Shown: positions 24,491 to 33,490, numbered from the stretch's first letter. The stretch: DNA of 64,000 nt from Candidatus Gastranaerophilales bacterium (GCA_944323255.1 CALURU010000006.1:1-64000), one strand, 5' to 3'. Notes: generated from the sequence alone by a model not told the origin. A program made the numbers and translations.

Positions 24491-25796
24491 ATTTGAGGAG
24501 TTATTAGATGATTTTTTAACAACGGGTGAAATTACTTTCAGAACCGGCGGAACTGTTTCTGATGGTAAGTTTGTGAAGGCGCATCTTTCAAATATGAAGG
24601 CAGAAATTGTTGATATGAAAGAGCAGCTCGGGTTAGATGATGGTTATAAATTTATATCCACAACAACTCCAAATCACAGATGGGGTTTCACTTTTCAGCT
24701 CTTGTATCCTGCACTTACCGGCGGAGAGATCCAGTACAAGAGAGTTAATTATCCGGAGGATATTAATGTAGAGAATGCTGTTCTCGTAACAACTCCTTCG
24801 TTTCTAGAAGCTATGCGAAAGTATGGCGATTTGCCGAAGATTAATCCGAAAATTATCATGACAGCAGGGGCAAAGTTGGAAGATATAACTTTTGAGTTTG
24901 CCAAAAGTATTGCAGATAGAGTCATTGAAATTTACGGAAGTTCCGAGAGCGGAAGTATTGCCTGGAGAGAGGATAACAAGGCGAGAATGAGACTTTTCAG
25001 AGGTATGAAAGTTCTTGAAAATACAGAAGATTATACAAAAATTCATTCGGATTATTCTTCCTGCAATCCTGTTATTCTTGAGGATAGGATTAAGGTTTAT
25101 GATAACGGCGAGATTGAGTTTCTGGAGCGCAGAGGGCGGGTCTTGAAGGTTCAGGAAAAGCGGATTATGTCCTCTGATGTGGAAGAAGAACTTAATAAAC
25201 TGGAATTTATAAGCGAATCTTACTGCCTTGAATTTGACAGAAAGCTTGCGGCTTTATGCGTTTTAAACGATGAAGGAAAAAAGTTTTTGCTGGAAAATGA
25301 TAAACTTACGCTTGTAAAAAAACTAAAATCGCAATTAACAGATAAGTTTGAAATTATTCCGCAGCGTTGGAAATTCTTTGATGAGATTCCGAGGAAAGAA
25401 ACGGGAAAATTTGATAAAGATTTAATAAAAGAGTTGTTTGGGTTGAATTTATCTCTGCCTTTGATTCTTGCCCGACAGATAACGGACGGATATGCGGATT
25501 TAAGAATGACATTTATCAATAACAGTAACTTTTTCAAGGGACATTTTGAAGGCATGCCGATTTTGCCTGGAGTTGTGCAATTGTTTTATGCAAACTGGTT
25601 TGCAAAGCTTGCGTTTGGAATTGATTGTTCTCAGGGACAAATCAGAAGAGTTAAGTTTTCAAACATTATTAAACCGCTAGAAATTGTAGAATTAGAGCTC
25701 AAGAAAACGGATTCGGGAGTCAGTTTTAGGTATTATAACGAGGAAAAAACTTTCTCCTCAGGAATACTACCGGTAAAGAGCTTTTTGCAGGAATAA
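24483..25796 (+). CDS. Acyl-AMP ligase fused to hot-dog dehydratase (ApeH-ApeI-like)
   Basis: A 437-residue fusion. Residues about 1-320 are an ANL-superfamily ligase that begins almost at the A3 phosphate loop (TGGTVSDGK, 21-29). It continues with TTPNHRWGF and EIYGSSESGS and carries the C-terminal lysine region KETGKFDKD. The usual ~100 N-terminal residues are missing. Residues about 330-437 are a FabA/FabZ-like hot-dog domain with GHFEGMPILPGVVQ (353-366). In E. coli-type aryl-polyene loci these are two proteins, ApeH and ApeI. The likely job is activating an acyl starter and loading it on an ACP, plus a dehydration or chain-holding step. Confidence 0.88.
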   Translation: MDKFEELLDDFLTTGEITFRTGGTVSDGKFVKAHLSNMKAEIVDMKEQLGLDDGYKFISTTTPNHRWGFTFQLLYPALTGGEIQYKRVNYPEDINVENAVLVTTPSFLEAMRKYGDLPKINPKIIMTAGAKLEDITFEFAKSIADRVIEIYGSSESGSIAWREDNKARMRLFRGMKVLENTEDYTKIHSDYSSCNPVILEDRIKVYDNGEIEFLERRGRVLKVQEKRIMSSDVEEELNKLEFISESYCLEFDRKLAALCVLNDEGKKFLLENDKLTLVKKLKSQLTDKFEIIPQRWKFFDEIPRKETGKFDKDLIKELFGLNLSLPLILARQITDGYADLRMTFINNSNFFKGHFEGMPILPGVVQLFYANWFAKLAFGIDCSQGQIRRVKFSNIIKPLEIVELELKKTDSGVSFRYYNEEKTFSSGILPVKSFLQE

Positions 25797-25799
25797 ATT

Positions 25800-26216
25800 A
25801 TGAAAAAAATAGTAACAGAATTGAAAATAAAAGTGCCGTTTTATGATCTTGATCCAATGAATATTGTCTGGCATGGAAATTATGTAAAGTATTTGGAGCA
25901 GGCAAGGTGTGATTTTTTTGCCAAACTAGGATATGATTATATGCAAATGTACGCTGACGGCGTGATGTACCCGATAGCAAAAATGGATTTCAAGTTCATA
26001 AAATCTGCAAAATTTGAGGATAATTTAATAGTCCGCTGTACTCTAAAGGAACTTGAGCCTGCAATCATTATAAAATATGATATTGTAAGCGAGGATGGAG
26101 AAAAGATTTTATCCGCTCACACAATGCAAATGGCTGTTTCGACAAAGACCGGAGAGACGTTGTTTGAAGCGCCTGAAAGATTGAAAAAGGCAATAGAGGA
26201 TTTTGAAGAAAAATAG
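25800..26216 (+). CDS. YbgC/FadM-type thioesterase (ApeK-like)
   Basis: A hot-dog acyl-CoA/ACP thioesterase of 138 residues. The active-site pattern is FYDLDPMNIVWHGNYVKYLEQAR, with Asp in LDPMNIVWH. It starts 3 nt after the stop of the ligase-dehydratase gene. In the locus it would release or transfer the acyl product from an ACP. Corresponds to ApeK. Confidence 0.92.
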   Translation: MKKIVTELKIKVPFYDLDPMNIVWHGNYVKYLEQARCDFFAKLGYDYMQMYADGVMYPIAKMDFKFIKSAKFEDNLIVRCTLKELEPAIIIKYDIVSEDGEKILSAHTMQMAVSTKTGETLFEAPERLKKAIEDFEEK

Positions 26217-26217
26217 T

Positions 26218-26724
26218 ATGAATAAATTTTTTGTTTTTTTATTTTTGCTTATATTTATGCCGCTTGCTAATGCTGCGGTTTTTGACCATGAAATGAAGCT
26301 GGAAGAGATTTCTAAAAAGCTTCCGGAGCTCGCGAGTACAAAGTGTAAATTTAAGCAGGAAAAAATCATGTCCGGCATGGTTTTGAAATCTTCGGGCGAT
26401 TTTACTTTTGAAAAAAATAAAGGTGTAACCTTCTATACAAATTATCCGATACAGAGTACTACTTCTTACACTTCAAGAGATTACAGACAGATAAATAATG
26501 TAATTACTGCTATTTCCAGCAAATCTTATGCAAAGCTTGAAAAAGATTTTCGATTTTTCTATGAAGGAAATGAGAAAGTCTGGACGCTGGCATTGCTTCC
26601 AAGAGCAGGATCTAAGGCATTTGATTACTTAAAATCTATAGAGATTTCGGGAGACGGGGCTAAGATTACAAAAATTATTATTCTCGCCTGTGATAAAACA
26701 CAAACAACAATCTGGTTTATATGA
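26218..26724 (+). CDS. LolA-like periplasmic carrier (ApeL-like)
   Basis: A 168-residue exported protein. The signal peptide is MNKFFVFLFLLIFMPLANAA. The LolA-like beta sheet begins KCKFKQEKIMSGM, followed by FTFEKNKGVTFYTNYPI and an ISGDGAKITKI strand. It starts 1 nt after the thioesterase stop. In aryl-polyene loci a LolA-like protein is thought to ferry the lipidated product towards the outer membrane. Confidence 0.85.
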   Translation: MNKFFVFLFLLIFMPLANAAVFDHEMKLEEISKKLPELASTKCKFKQEKIMSGMVLKSSGDFTFEKNKGVTFYTNYPIQSTTSYTSRDYRQINNVITAISSKSYAKLEKDFRFFYEGNEKVWTLALLPRAGSKAFDYLKSIEISGDGAKITKIIILACDKTQTTIWFI

Positions 26725-28679
26725 TTAAAAGAGTTTTATTTATAATATTTTCAATATTGTTTTTTATTTTTGCTTTTATAAAAGCAAATCCTGTTGAAGT
26801 TGATTTGATGGGTGCGTTTGTGAATCCGAATTCCCAGACGGAAAAATATCTGGTTAAGCTTGCAAACATATCTTCAAAAAGCGTGAATGTAATTTTCGAG
26901 GGTGAAACTCCTGCCGAGGCTGAGGAGTTAAAATCGGATTTTCCGCAGATAAAAACGGATTTTCAGGAGGTTGCGGAGGTTTATAAAAACTATCCGGCTA
27001 ACTTTTTGACGGAAAAAAAGCGGGAACTTCTTAAATCTAAAAACTATTCCGAACTCCAAAAAGAGGCGCTGGAGGGGCTTTATAATCCTTTGGGAATTTA
27101 TATTGCGCCGCCTATTAGCGATCCTTATCTTCTGGCAACAGATTTTGTTCTCTCTAATGCAGGATTGTATGACGACAGCGTGAGAGAGTTTGGCGGAAAA
27201 TATTATGCGGTTTCGCACTTCAAAGTTCAGAATAACAAAGAACTTAAAACCCTAATAAATGCTGCGGAAGGGAAAAGTATTTATTTAACGGGAACTCCTG
27301 TTCATTCGTATTTTGCAAGCACAAAATCAAATAACGAGATTAATTATATTTGCATAATCTCGACTCTGGCTCTTGTTCTGTTATGCAAATTCTATTTTCG
27401 CTCAATAAAAATTTTGATTCCGATAGGATTGAGTATTTTATTTGGATTTTTACTAGGGTATTCGGTTTCTTCTCTTGTTTTTGAAAAACTTCACGTACTC
27501 ACATTTGTTTTTTCTACCTCGCTTATCGGGATAAGTTTGGACTATTCGCTCCATTATTTTCTTAAAAAAGATGATAAGGTTTTTAAAAACAGCCTGACTT
27601 CTTCCATGCTTACGACCGTTATTGCGTTTTTGTTTCTGTATTTTTCTAATATAGAAGTTTTAAGGCAGGTCGGAATTTTTACCGCTTTCGGACTTATCGG
27701 AGTTTATGCGTTTGTCTTGATTGTTCTTCCGATGTTTGGAACATTTAAAGATTTTAATACCTTCAAAAGATTTCCGATACCTGAAAAAACAATTCTTGCA
27801 ATTGTTGCAGCCATTATCATTCTTGGAAGTTTCAATATAAAATTTAACGACAATATCAAGAGTTTTTACACTCCGCCTGAAAATCTTCTGAAGGCTGAAA
27901 ATTTATACAAAGAAGTTTTTAATACCGGAAATACCGAGTTTCTGATTGTTAGAGGCAATAATACGGATGAAATTTTAGAAAAAGAAGAAGCGCTAAAGAT
28001 AAAAAACTCAATCGGGCTGAGTAATTTTGTCTCATCCAAAAATCGTCAGGAAGAGAATTTGAAACTGGTTAAAGATTTGTACAAAAACGATTTGAAAAAC
28101 TACGAGGCAAAAACGGGAATAAAATTTGAACCTGCGGAGGGAAAAATTTATGACGTAGAAAAATTTCCTCTGAAATCAGAGTTTTATCTTGATAACGGTG
28201 CATCTTATATTATAGTAAAAGAACATATAGACGGGAGCCTGAATCCTGCAGATGAAATCTCTAAGATGATGAGAATAAGAAGAATTGATTGCCTTACCCT
28301 TCTGCCTTGTACTCTTGTGGTTTTATATATTTTACTGAGTTTTATGTACGGCTTTAAAAACGCATTGAGAGTAAGTATTTCACCGGTTTTGGGAATCATG
28401 TTTACGGTCGGGATTTTATCGCTGTTTGGCGAGAGTTTGAACCTTTTTCATATTCTCGGACTATTCCTGATTGCAGGTTTCAGCCTTGATTATTCAATTT
28501 TCAGACTTAACTGCGGCGAAGGCTCAAAAGATGCTGTCTTTATGTCCGCAGCGTCCACTGCGTTCTCGTTTATGCTCCTTGGATTTACCGGATTTAAACT
28601 CGTAAGCTCAATCGGTATAACACTTTTTATCGGAATTGTAACTTCGTATATTTTAAGTCTTTTTATGGTAAAAAAGTAA
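26721..28679 (+). CDS. MMPL/RND-type exporter (ApeM-like)
   Basis: A 652-residue RND-superfamily membrane exporter. It has one N-terminal helix, a periplasmic domain to about 210, then five to six helices (209-370) with the conserved GISLDYSLHYF, a second periplasmic domain (about 370-520), and a second helix bundle with AGFSLDYSIF. The conserved Asp in SLDYS of both halves is the proton-relay residue of MMPL exporters. It overlaps the LolA gene by 4 nt and ends the operon. Exports the product of the locus across the inner membrane. Confidence 0.92.
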   Translation: MIKRVLFIIFSILFFIFAFIKANPVEVDLMGAFVNPNSQTEKYLVKLANISSKSVNVIFEGETPAEAEELKSDFPQIKTDFQEVAEVYKNYPANFLTEKKRELLKSKNYSELQKEALEGLYNPLGIYIAPPISDPYLLATDFVLSNAGLYDDSVREFGGKYYAVSHFKVQNNKELKTLINAAEGKSIYLTGTPVHSYFASTKSNNEINYICIISTLALVLLCKFYFRSIKILIPIGLSILFGFLLGYSVSSLVFEKLHVLTFVFSTSLIGISLDYSLHYFLKKDDKVFKNSLTSSMLTTVIAFLFLYFSNIEVLRQVGIFTAFGLIGVYAFVLIVLPMFGTFKDFNTFKRFPIPEKTILAIVAAIIILGSFNIKFNDNIKSFYTPPENLLKAENLYKEVFNTGNTEFLIVRGNNTDEILEKEEALKIKNSIGLSNFVSSKNRQEENLKLVKDLYKNDLKNYEAKTGIKFEPAEGKIYDVEKFPLKSEFYLDNGASYIIVKEHIDGSLNPADEISKMMRIRRIDCLTLLPCTLVVLYILLSFMYGFKNALRVSISPVLGIMFTVGILSLFGESLNLFHILGLFLIAGFSLDYSIFRLNCGEGSKDAVFMSAASTAFSFMLLGFTGFKLVSSIGITLFIGIVTSYILSLFMVKK

Positions 28680-28698
28680 ACGTAAAATCAAAAATTTA

Positions 28699-29235
28699 CT
28701 AAGCCGAAACCCAGCCGTTATTTTTGATATAAAATCTCCACGGATACTCTGCGTTTTGTTTTATGCCAATCCTCTTTGAGGTAACAATTTCAAAGTCGTT
28801 TTTTTCACTTTTTTCTATCCAAAGCGGTGAAGTTTTGGAAGTCAGATCTGCACCATTAAGCTCTTTTGTAATATTGAGAGCCTTGCATAATCTCGCTGGT
28901 CCGTTAGTTTTCGCCTCATAATTCAAAGGTTCAACAGCTCTGATTAGAACAGCGCAGCCCCGTCCTTGTTTTTCTGTAACAACATTTACGCAGTAATGCA
29001 TTCCATAAATAAAATAAACATAAGCCACTCCGCCTTTTCTATACATAACCTCACACCTCGGAGTAATTCCTCTGTAGGCATGACATGCCGCATCTTCTTG
29101 AGTGTAAGCTTCCGTCTCTACAATAACGCTTTTATAAATTTTGCCCTCAAACTCCCTGCACAACACACAGCCAAGAAGGTTTTGTGCAACTTCTACCGTA
29201 TCTTTCAGATAAAAATTTTTATTCAATAAAACCAT
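28699..29235 (-). CDS. mpg: 3-methyladenine DNA glycosylase (AAG/MPG family)
   Basis: DNA repair glycosylase removing alkylated purines, 178 residues, slightly shorter than the usual ~190-200. Motifs are LLGCVLCREFEG, VETEAYTQEDAACHAYRGIT (catalytic Glu), VMYRKGGVAYVYFIYGMHYCVNVV and GRGCAVLIRAVEP. It converges with the exporter gene upstream and is monocistronic. Confidence 0.95.
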   Translation of the reverse strand: MVLLNKNFYLKDTVEVAQNLLGCVLCREFEGKIYKSVIVETEAYTQEDAACHAYRGITPRCEVMYRKGGVAYVYFIYGMHYCVNVVTEKQGRGCAVLIRAVEPLNYEAKTNGPARLCKALNITKELNGADLTSKTSPLWIEKSEKNDFEIVTSKRIGIKQNAEYPWRFYIKNNGWVSA

Positions 29236-29281
29236 ATTGATAAATTAACACAAATCTCTAATTTTATGCTAATCTTTTATT

Positions 29282-30151
29282 ATGAAGAAATGTGCTTTAT
29301 TAATTTTATCATTATTACTTATACAAAATATCACACTTGCAGAACCGAAAGTTTTTAATGAAGATGGAAAATTCGGGCTCAAGGATGAAGCTGGCAAAGT
29401 TATTGTTGATGCTCAATATAAAAAACTTATACGTCTGGGTGAAAGCGGCTGGATTATTCAAGATGGGTCAAAGTTCGGCATAATGAATGATAACGGCAAG
29501 GTTGTGGTTGAGCCTAAATACAACAGAGCAGAAAGAGTCCTCGGCAAATATGCAAAACTTACCAGAGGAAGCAGATGCGGACTTTATGACGAAAAAGGGT
29601 TTGAAGTTTTACCTCCGATATTTTCCTCTATTGATCTTTTGTTTGGCGGAATGTTCTTAACCTGCAAAGATTACAAATACGGTGTAACCGATATGAACGG
29701 ACAACCTATTTTGGATAATCTTTTTGATGATATTTATATGCCTAAACCAAATGTCATGGTTATTGTCTACAATGGTGAAACATATCAGATCGAAGGTGTT
29801 AGGGGAGATGAAATGACTCTCCCGCAAGATTTGGGCACTCTAAGAGATACTTCAAATTTTACGATTACAGAACTTGTAACAAAACCCGGGGTTACCACCG
29901 GATATTACGGAATTACTGCAACAAATTATTTGTTGAAAATATTCTCATCAATTTCTCCTGCATATGAAGATACGATTGACGAATTAATGTTTTCGCAAGG
30001 TGCAGATGCAGCAGGAGTTATTATGAAATTCTCCTGGTTGCCTAAATTCCCGTTTGTGTATGTAAAACATTATTATCAAAATTTAGTAGCTCCAAATAAT
30101 GGACCATTGAGCGGAATTAAGACTAATCTGAAAAAGCATCTTAGTGAATGA
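29282..30151 (+). CDS. WG-repeat exported protein
   Basis: A 289-residue exported protein: signal peptide MKKCALLILSLLLIQNITLAE, then about four WG-type repeats (GKFGLKDEAGKVIVDAQYKK, KFGIMNDNGKVVVEPKYNR, RCGLYDEKGFEVLPPIF, KYGVTDMNGQPI). The C-terminal ~120 residues do not show repeats and include hydrophobic segments. WG proteins are common surface or periplasmic structural proteins. Monocistronic, and the downstream gap holds repeats. Confidence 0.85.
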   Translation: MKKCALLILSLLLIQNITLAEPKVFNEDGKFGLKDEAGKVIVDAQYKKLIRLGESGWIIQDGSKFGIMNDNGKVVVEPKYNRAERVLGKYAKLTRGSRCGLYDEKGFEVLPPIFSSIDLLFGGMFLTCKDYKYGVTDMNGQPILDNLFDDIYMPKPNVMVIVYNGETYQIEGVRGDEMTLPQDLGTLRDTSNFTITELVTKPGVTTGYYGITATNYLLKIFSSISPAYEDTIDELMFSQGADAAGVIMKFSWLPKFPFVYVKHYYQNLVAPNNGPLSGIKTNLKKHLSE

Positions 30152-30169
30152 GTTGAAGTGATTTATATA

Positions 30170-30480
30170 AGTTAAAGAGATTCTTCGGTCTTACACCCTC
30201 AGAATGACGGCACTCCTGTAAGCAGATTACAAACTAAATGTCATTCTGTATTATGCAAAAGATAATTGTAGTAGGTCGGCTTTACTAAGCCGACATTAAA
30301 TTTATCTTTTTAAACAAACGTATATCGCATAAGAAAAGAAAATAAAATAAACTGTCATGCTGAACTTGTTTCAGAATCTAACTCACTTGAAATGACTGTT
30401 TCTAACTGGTAAGATCCCGAGGGGTAAATGAATTTTATTTATATTAATGTCACCCTGAAATTGTTTCAGGGTCTTACCAA
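30170..30480. repeat. Cluster of dispersed intergenic repeats
   Basis: No gene seen. It holds a decayed AGATTCTTCG/CAGAATGACG element (30178-30215) and two or three R1 units (30353-30480), with inverted arms such as TGTCATGCTGAACTTG and CACCCTGAAATTGTTTCAGGG. The right part is the start of the 444-bp duplicated segment. Confidence 0.7.
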
Positions 30481-30849
30481 ATTGAAGTTTCTGTTTCCAA
30501 CTGGTAAGATCCCGAAAGGGGTAAATAAAATTTGTAGGTTTTACGCTTAACTGCTCCGCATGATTGAAGAAAATTCGGGATGACAGCACGCTTAGTGTCA
30601 ACTAACAAGTATAAAAGGAGGTATTATGAAAATCAGAAAAGATGTAAACGTAATAATCACATTTGACGACAAAGAATATTCGGAAGAAGAAACCGCAATT
30701 CTTTATCAACAATTTTTTGAGAGTTTAGCAAAAATCAAAGGAGTAAAAATTCCGGAATATACCGGCAAGGCTTTAGCTAAGGCGCTTAGAGTCAAAGAAA
30801 AAACATCTAAAGAGATTCGAACCTCTAAAACTGACAGTACAAAAGAGTT
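30406..30849 (+). repeat. Copy A of 444-bp inverted duplication
   Basis: Aligns without gaps to the reverse complement of 47279-47722, with only about a dozen mismatches. It spans R1 repeats and the first 74 codons of the 30626 gene. Confidence 0.9.
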
Positions 30850-30877
30850 TGTTTATAGACAGACAAGCTCTTGCTAA
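30626..30877 (+). CDS. Unknown 83-aa protein, duplicated at 47.3 kb
   Basis: Not recognised. A basic helical protein: MKIRKDVNVIITFDDKEYSEEE, then EKTSKEIRTSKTDSTKEF and a short C-terminal tail specific to this copy. AAAAGGAGG lies 6 nt before the ATG. Its near-identical copy (47275-47502) stops right at the end of the duplication, so this copy is the longer one. The next gene follows 10 nt after its stop. Confidence 0.75.
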   Translation: MKIRKDVNVIITFDDKEYSEEETAILYQQFFESLAKIKGVKIPEYTGKALAKALRVKEKTSKEIRTSKTDSTKEFVYRQTSSC

Positions 30878-30887
30878 AGAGGATTTT

Positions 30888-31070
30888 ATGACTGTTGTAT
30901 CCTTATCAATTGCAGAAATGCTCCAAGTACACGGAAACATAACTTCTGCCAAATACAGTTATGAATTAACTGACCTCATCCGCTCAGAATTGAATACATT
31001 TATCACAAACCCGGAAACCGCACAAAAATTAAAAATTCTTGAAAATATGTATAACAAGATAGGGAAATAA
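30888..31070 (+). CDS. Unknown 60-aa protein, partner of 30626 gene
   Basis: Small unknown protein, MTVVSLSIAEMLQVHGNITS then YELTDLIRSELNTFI. AGAGG lies 7 nt before the ATG at 30888. It is probably co-transcribed with the preceding gene. It is absent at the 47.3 kb copy. The pair might be a plasmid- or phage-derived regulatory module, but nothing in the sequence proves it. Confidence 0.65.
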   Translation: MTVVSLSIAEMLQVHGNITSAKYSYELTDLIRSELNTFITNPETAQKLKILENMYNKIGK

Positions 31071-31107
31071 CCAACGCTGATTACTTTTTTCCTTGAGTCA
31101 AAATACC

Positions 31108-32298
31108 TCAGACAGAAAGTACTTTTTTAACTGTTTTTTTTAATAATTCTCCGATTGTTTTGAATAATCTTTTTAAAATGCGTTTTTTCGGGGTAAGATA
31201 TTTCTTTTTAAGAGCACGCAACGTTTTTTTGCCTTTGATTACATCTTTAAAAAACTTCTCCCTTTTGCGATGCGGCTTTGAAGAGGCAACCAGATTAGTA
31301 TTATATTTTATAACAAAATCCAGCGGGAGTTCTTTTGCAAACACTGACTGCAGACTGTTTATCCGTTCAAAATATTCTTTACCTTTTGAGGAATTCAAAA
31401 GCACAACCGATACACCTTTTTGGTCGTTCACAATTCCGTCAAAATCGTCAACACCCCAAAAATCACCCATAGTAATATCACCGGTACGCGGAATTTTATT
31501 AAACTTGCACCCGAGACAGGAATCATTTATCGAAAGATTAGACAAAAATACATTATGATAAACGTTATTATCTGCGCTTGTATGATATGTAGAATTTGTA
31601 GTTTTAACAGTTTCTGTAGATTTATACCCCCAGCCGTAATTTTTATCGCGCATGTTTATCTCAAGAATTTTACCGCTGTCTTTGTTTTCCTCCAGTAATT
31701 CTTTCTTATACATTTCAAAAACTTTTCTGGAGGGGACACCGTGGCATATCAAATCTATCGTGAGCAAATTTTCATAATCATGCCGGAGATACGATTTCAA
31801 ACCTGCAATCTGACACGGAGTTCCTGTATACAAAACATATCTTCCGGATTCCAGCGCGGATTTTGTTTCTCTATAAGTATATTTTGTATCGCTTTGAACA
31901 TACTTTGAACCCTGCATTTTTTTAATTTGATTTGAATTGTCAGCTGAAGTGTGACAAACTTTCATTTCGCTATCATATACAGCACCGAAAACAATTCCGC
32001 CCTGCTTTAATATATAATCGGCAAATACAGGGAATACCCCGCCCGAGGAAGAAATCATTCTCTCATTTTCTTTTTGATTAATAAATGCAAAAACTTTCGG
32101 GGATGCAAAATTTTCTGACTTAAAATTTATTACAGGGCAAATTTTTTCGCATAATCCGCAATGTTTACACTTTGCCACATCAATAACCGGTTTTAGAAAA
32201 CCTTTTTCATTCTCTTTCATAACTATCGCGCCATGCGAGCATATATTTGCACAGGCTCCGCAGCCGGTGCACAGTTTAGTATCGTTTAAAAAATCCAA
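31108..32298 (-). CDS. Coenzyme F420 hydrogenase/dehydrogenase beta-like, ferredoxin-fused
   Basis: A 396-residue protein. The N-terminal 2[4Fe-4S] ferredoxin domain reads LCTGCGACANICSHGAI and CKHCGLCEKICPVINF. It is followed by the F420 hydrogenase/dehydrogenase beta-subunit N- and C-terminal domains (SSGGVFPVFADYIL, LYTGTPCQIAGLKSYL, LTIDLICHGVPS). This architecture is common in exopolysaccharide loci beside pyruvyl transferases. It overlaps the pyruvyl transferase gene by 23 nt. Probably reduces a sugar or nucleotide intermediate, with the exact substrate unknown. Confidence 0.88.
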   Translation of the reverse strand: MDFLNDTKLCTGCGACANICSHGAIVMKENEKGFLKPVIDVAKCKHCGLCEKICPVINFKSENFASPKVFAFINQKENERMISSSGGVFPVFADYILKQGGIVFGAVYDSEMKVCHTSADNSNQIKKMQGSKYVQSDTKYTYRETKSALESGRYVLYTGTPCQIAGLKSYLRHDYENLLTIDLICHGVPSRKVFEMYKKELLEENKDSGKILEINMRDKNYGWGYKSTETVKTTNSTYHTSADNNVYHNVFLSNLSINDSCLGCKFNKIPRTGDITMGDFWGVDDFDGIVNDQKGVSVVLLNSSKGKEYFERINSLQSVFAKELPLDFVIKYNTNLVASSKPHRKREKFFKDVIKGKKTLRALKKKYLTPKKRILKRLFKTIGELLKKTVKKVLSV

Positions 32299-33490
32299 TT
32301 GTCTGTTTCCACTTATAAATAATTAATTTCCATATATACTTTGTCACATATACAGGCAATATGTAAATAATACACCAGTTTACTTTTTTGAGCTGGAATT
32401 TTAAAGTTGCTTCATTTTGTAATTTTGCAACTTCTATTTCCAGAAAATCACGTCTTGTCAATATTTTCTCATAATTAATTTTGACGGGAGCCTCTATTGC
32501 TTTTTGTAAAAATTCAATTCCTCTTCTTGCCTCAATATCAATTTTGCGGTTAACCTGTTCATAATCTACGTTGAACACGCAGTCTCTTTTCATAATTTCG
32601 TCAAAGGAACTGATACTGTTATCTTCAATCCCCAGCATCTCGAAAATAGATTCAAATCTTGCAAAACCTCTTGATTTATTTGCAAGACAGATAAATGGCT
32701 TATTAAAAATTATCGCAAAACAAACCCCATGGAATGAATCCGTAAGCACCAATCGACAATTTTTGATTGCCGAAAGCCAATTTTCAACTGATACCTTGCT
32801 GCCGGCTAATTCTACCAAATCTGTCTTATATTTATTTTTCAACCAGCTGCAGGCATCTTTGTATGCTGCGTCTTTATCAAGTACATAGCTTACAATCCTT
32901 CCTGAATAATCTCTATCAGCAGACTTTATCAAAGCTTCATAATTTTCTTTCTCTGTGACAAACACCGGATCAATAATCCATTCGGCATCAACGTCCAAAA
33001 TATCACGGCAAATTTCGACACCGGACTTTTCTCTGACAGAAACAAAATCAAATCCTTTAAGAGAAGTTTTCATCTTCTCAATTATTTCGACAGGAGTTTT
33101 CTCCAAAAAGTTTTCTTTACCAACTCCAAAACTTGCAGAAAAAGCAATCTTTTTATTTTCAGGTTTTACAAAATCCAACATATACTCCGTCAAATGTTCT
33201 CCTTGATAAATGTATCTGAAAACCTGATCAGAACCGGTCATAAAAGTATCCGAAAAATCATTCAAAGGATTCAAATCTATTGCAGAAAATGAGGTAAATT
33301 TCAAATATTTTCTCCAGAACGCATAGTAAAAAGATGGTGAAAATCTGGCAACAGTAACACCATTATTTACTAATTGAGAATCATAACCAAGAGAATTTAT
33401 AACCTGCTGCAGTGCATACGCAGTCAAATTCGCACCATAATTTTTCTTGGTGTGCCATAAATTAAGATTATATATCTTTTTAGCAGCCAT
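32276..33490 (-). CDS. Polysaccharide pyruvyl transferase family protein
   Basis: A 404-residue GT-B-like polysaccharide pyruvyl transferase. Landmarks: NYGANLTAYALQQVINSLGY, MTGSDQVFRY, IAFSASFGVG and CRLVLTDSFHGVCFAIIFNKPFI. It would transfer a ketal pyruvate onto a glycan hydroxyl pair. The translationally coupled F420-dehydrogenase-beta-like gene supports a joint surface-glycan role. The C-terminal ~60 residues are hydrophobic and aromatic and may touch the membrane. Confidence 0.88.
   Translation of the reverse strand: MAAKKIYNLNLWHTKKNYGANLTAYALQQVINSLGYDSQLVNNGVTVARFSPSFYYAFWRKYLKFTSFSAIDLNPLNDFSDTFMTGSDQVFRYIYQGEHLTEYMLDFVKPENKKIAFSASFGVGKENFLEKTPVEIIEKMKTSLKGFDFVSVREKSGVEICRDILDVDAEWIIDPVFVTEKENYEALIKSADRDYSGRIVSYVLDKDAAYKDACSWLKNKYKTDLVELAGSKVSVENWLSAIKNCRLVLTDSFHGVCFAIIFNKPFICLANKSRGFARFESIFEMLGIEDNSISSFDEIMKRDCVFNVDYEQVNRKIDIEARRGIEFLQKAIEAPVKINYEKILTRRDFLEIEVAKLQNEATLKFQLKKVNWCIIYILPVYVTKYIWKLIIYKWKQTIGFFKRY

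Noticed and set aside
22379-28679. Complete aryl-polyene cluster
   Set aside because: No ketosynthase, ketoreductase or ApeJ-type gene within the window; named only as ape-like.
30383-30601. 72-aa minus-strand ORF, with a copy at 47527-47748
   Set aside because: Lies wholly in the repeat cluster and has no ribosome-binding site; the copy shows only that the DNA is duplicated.
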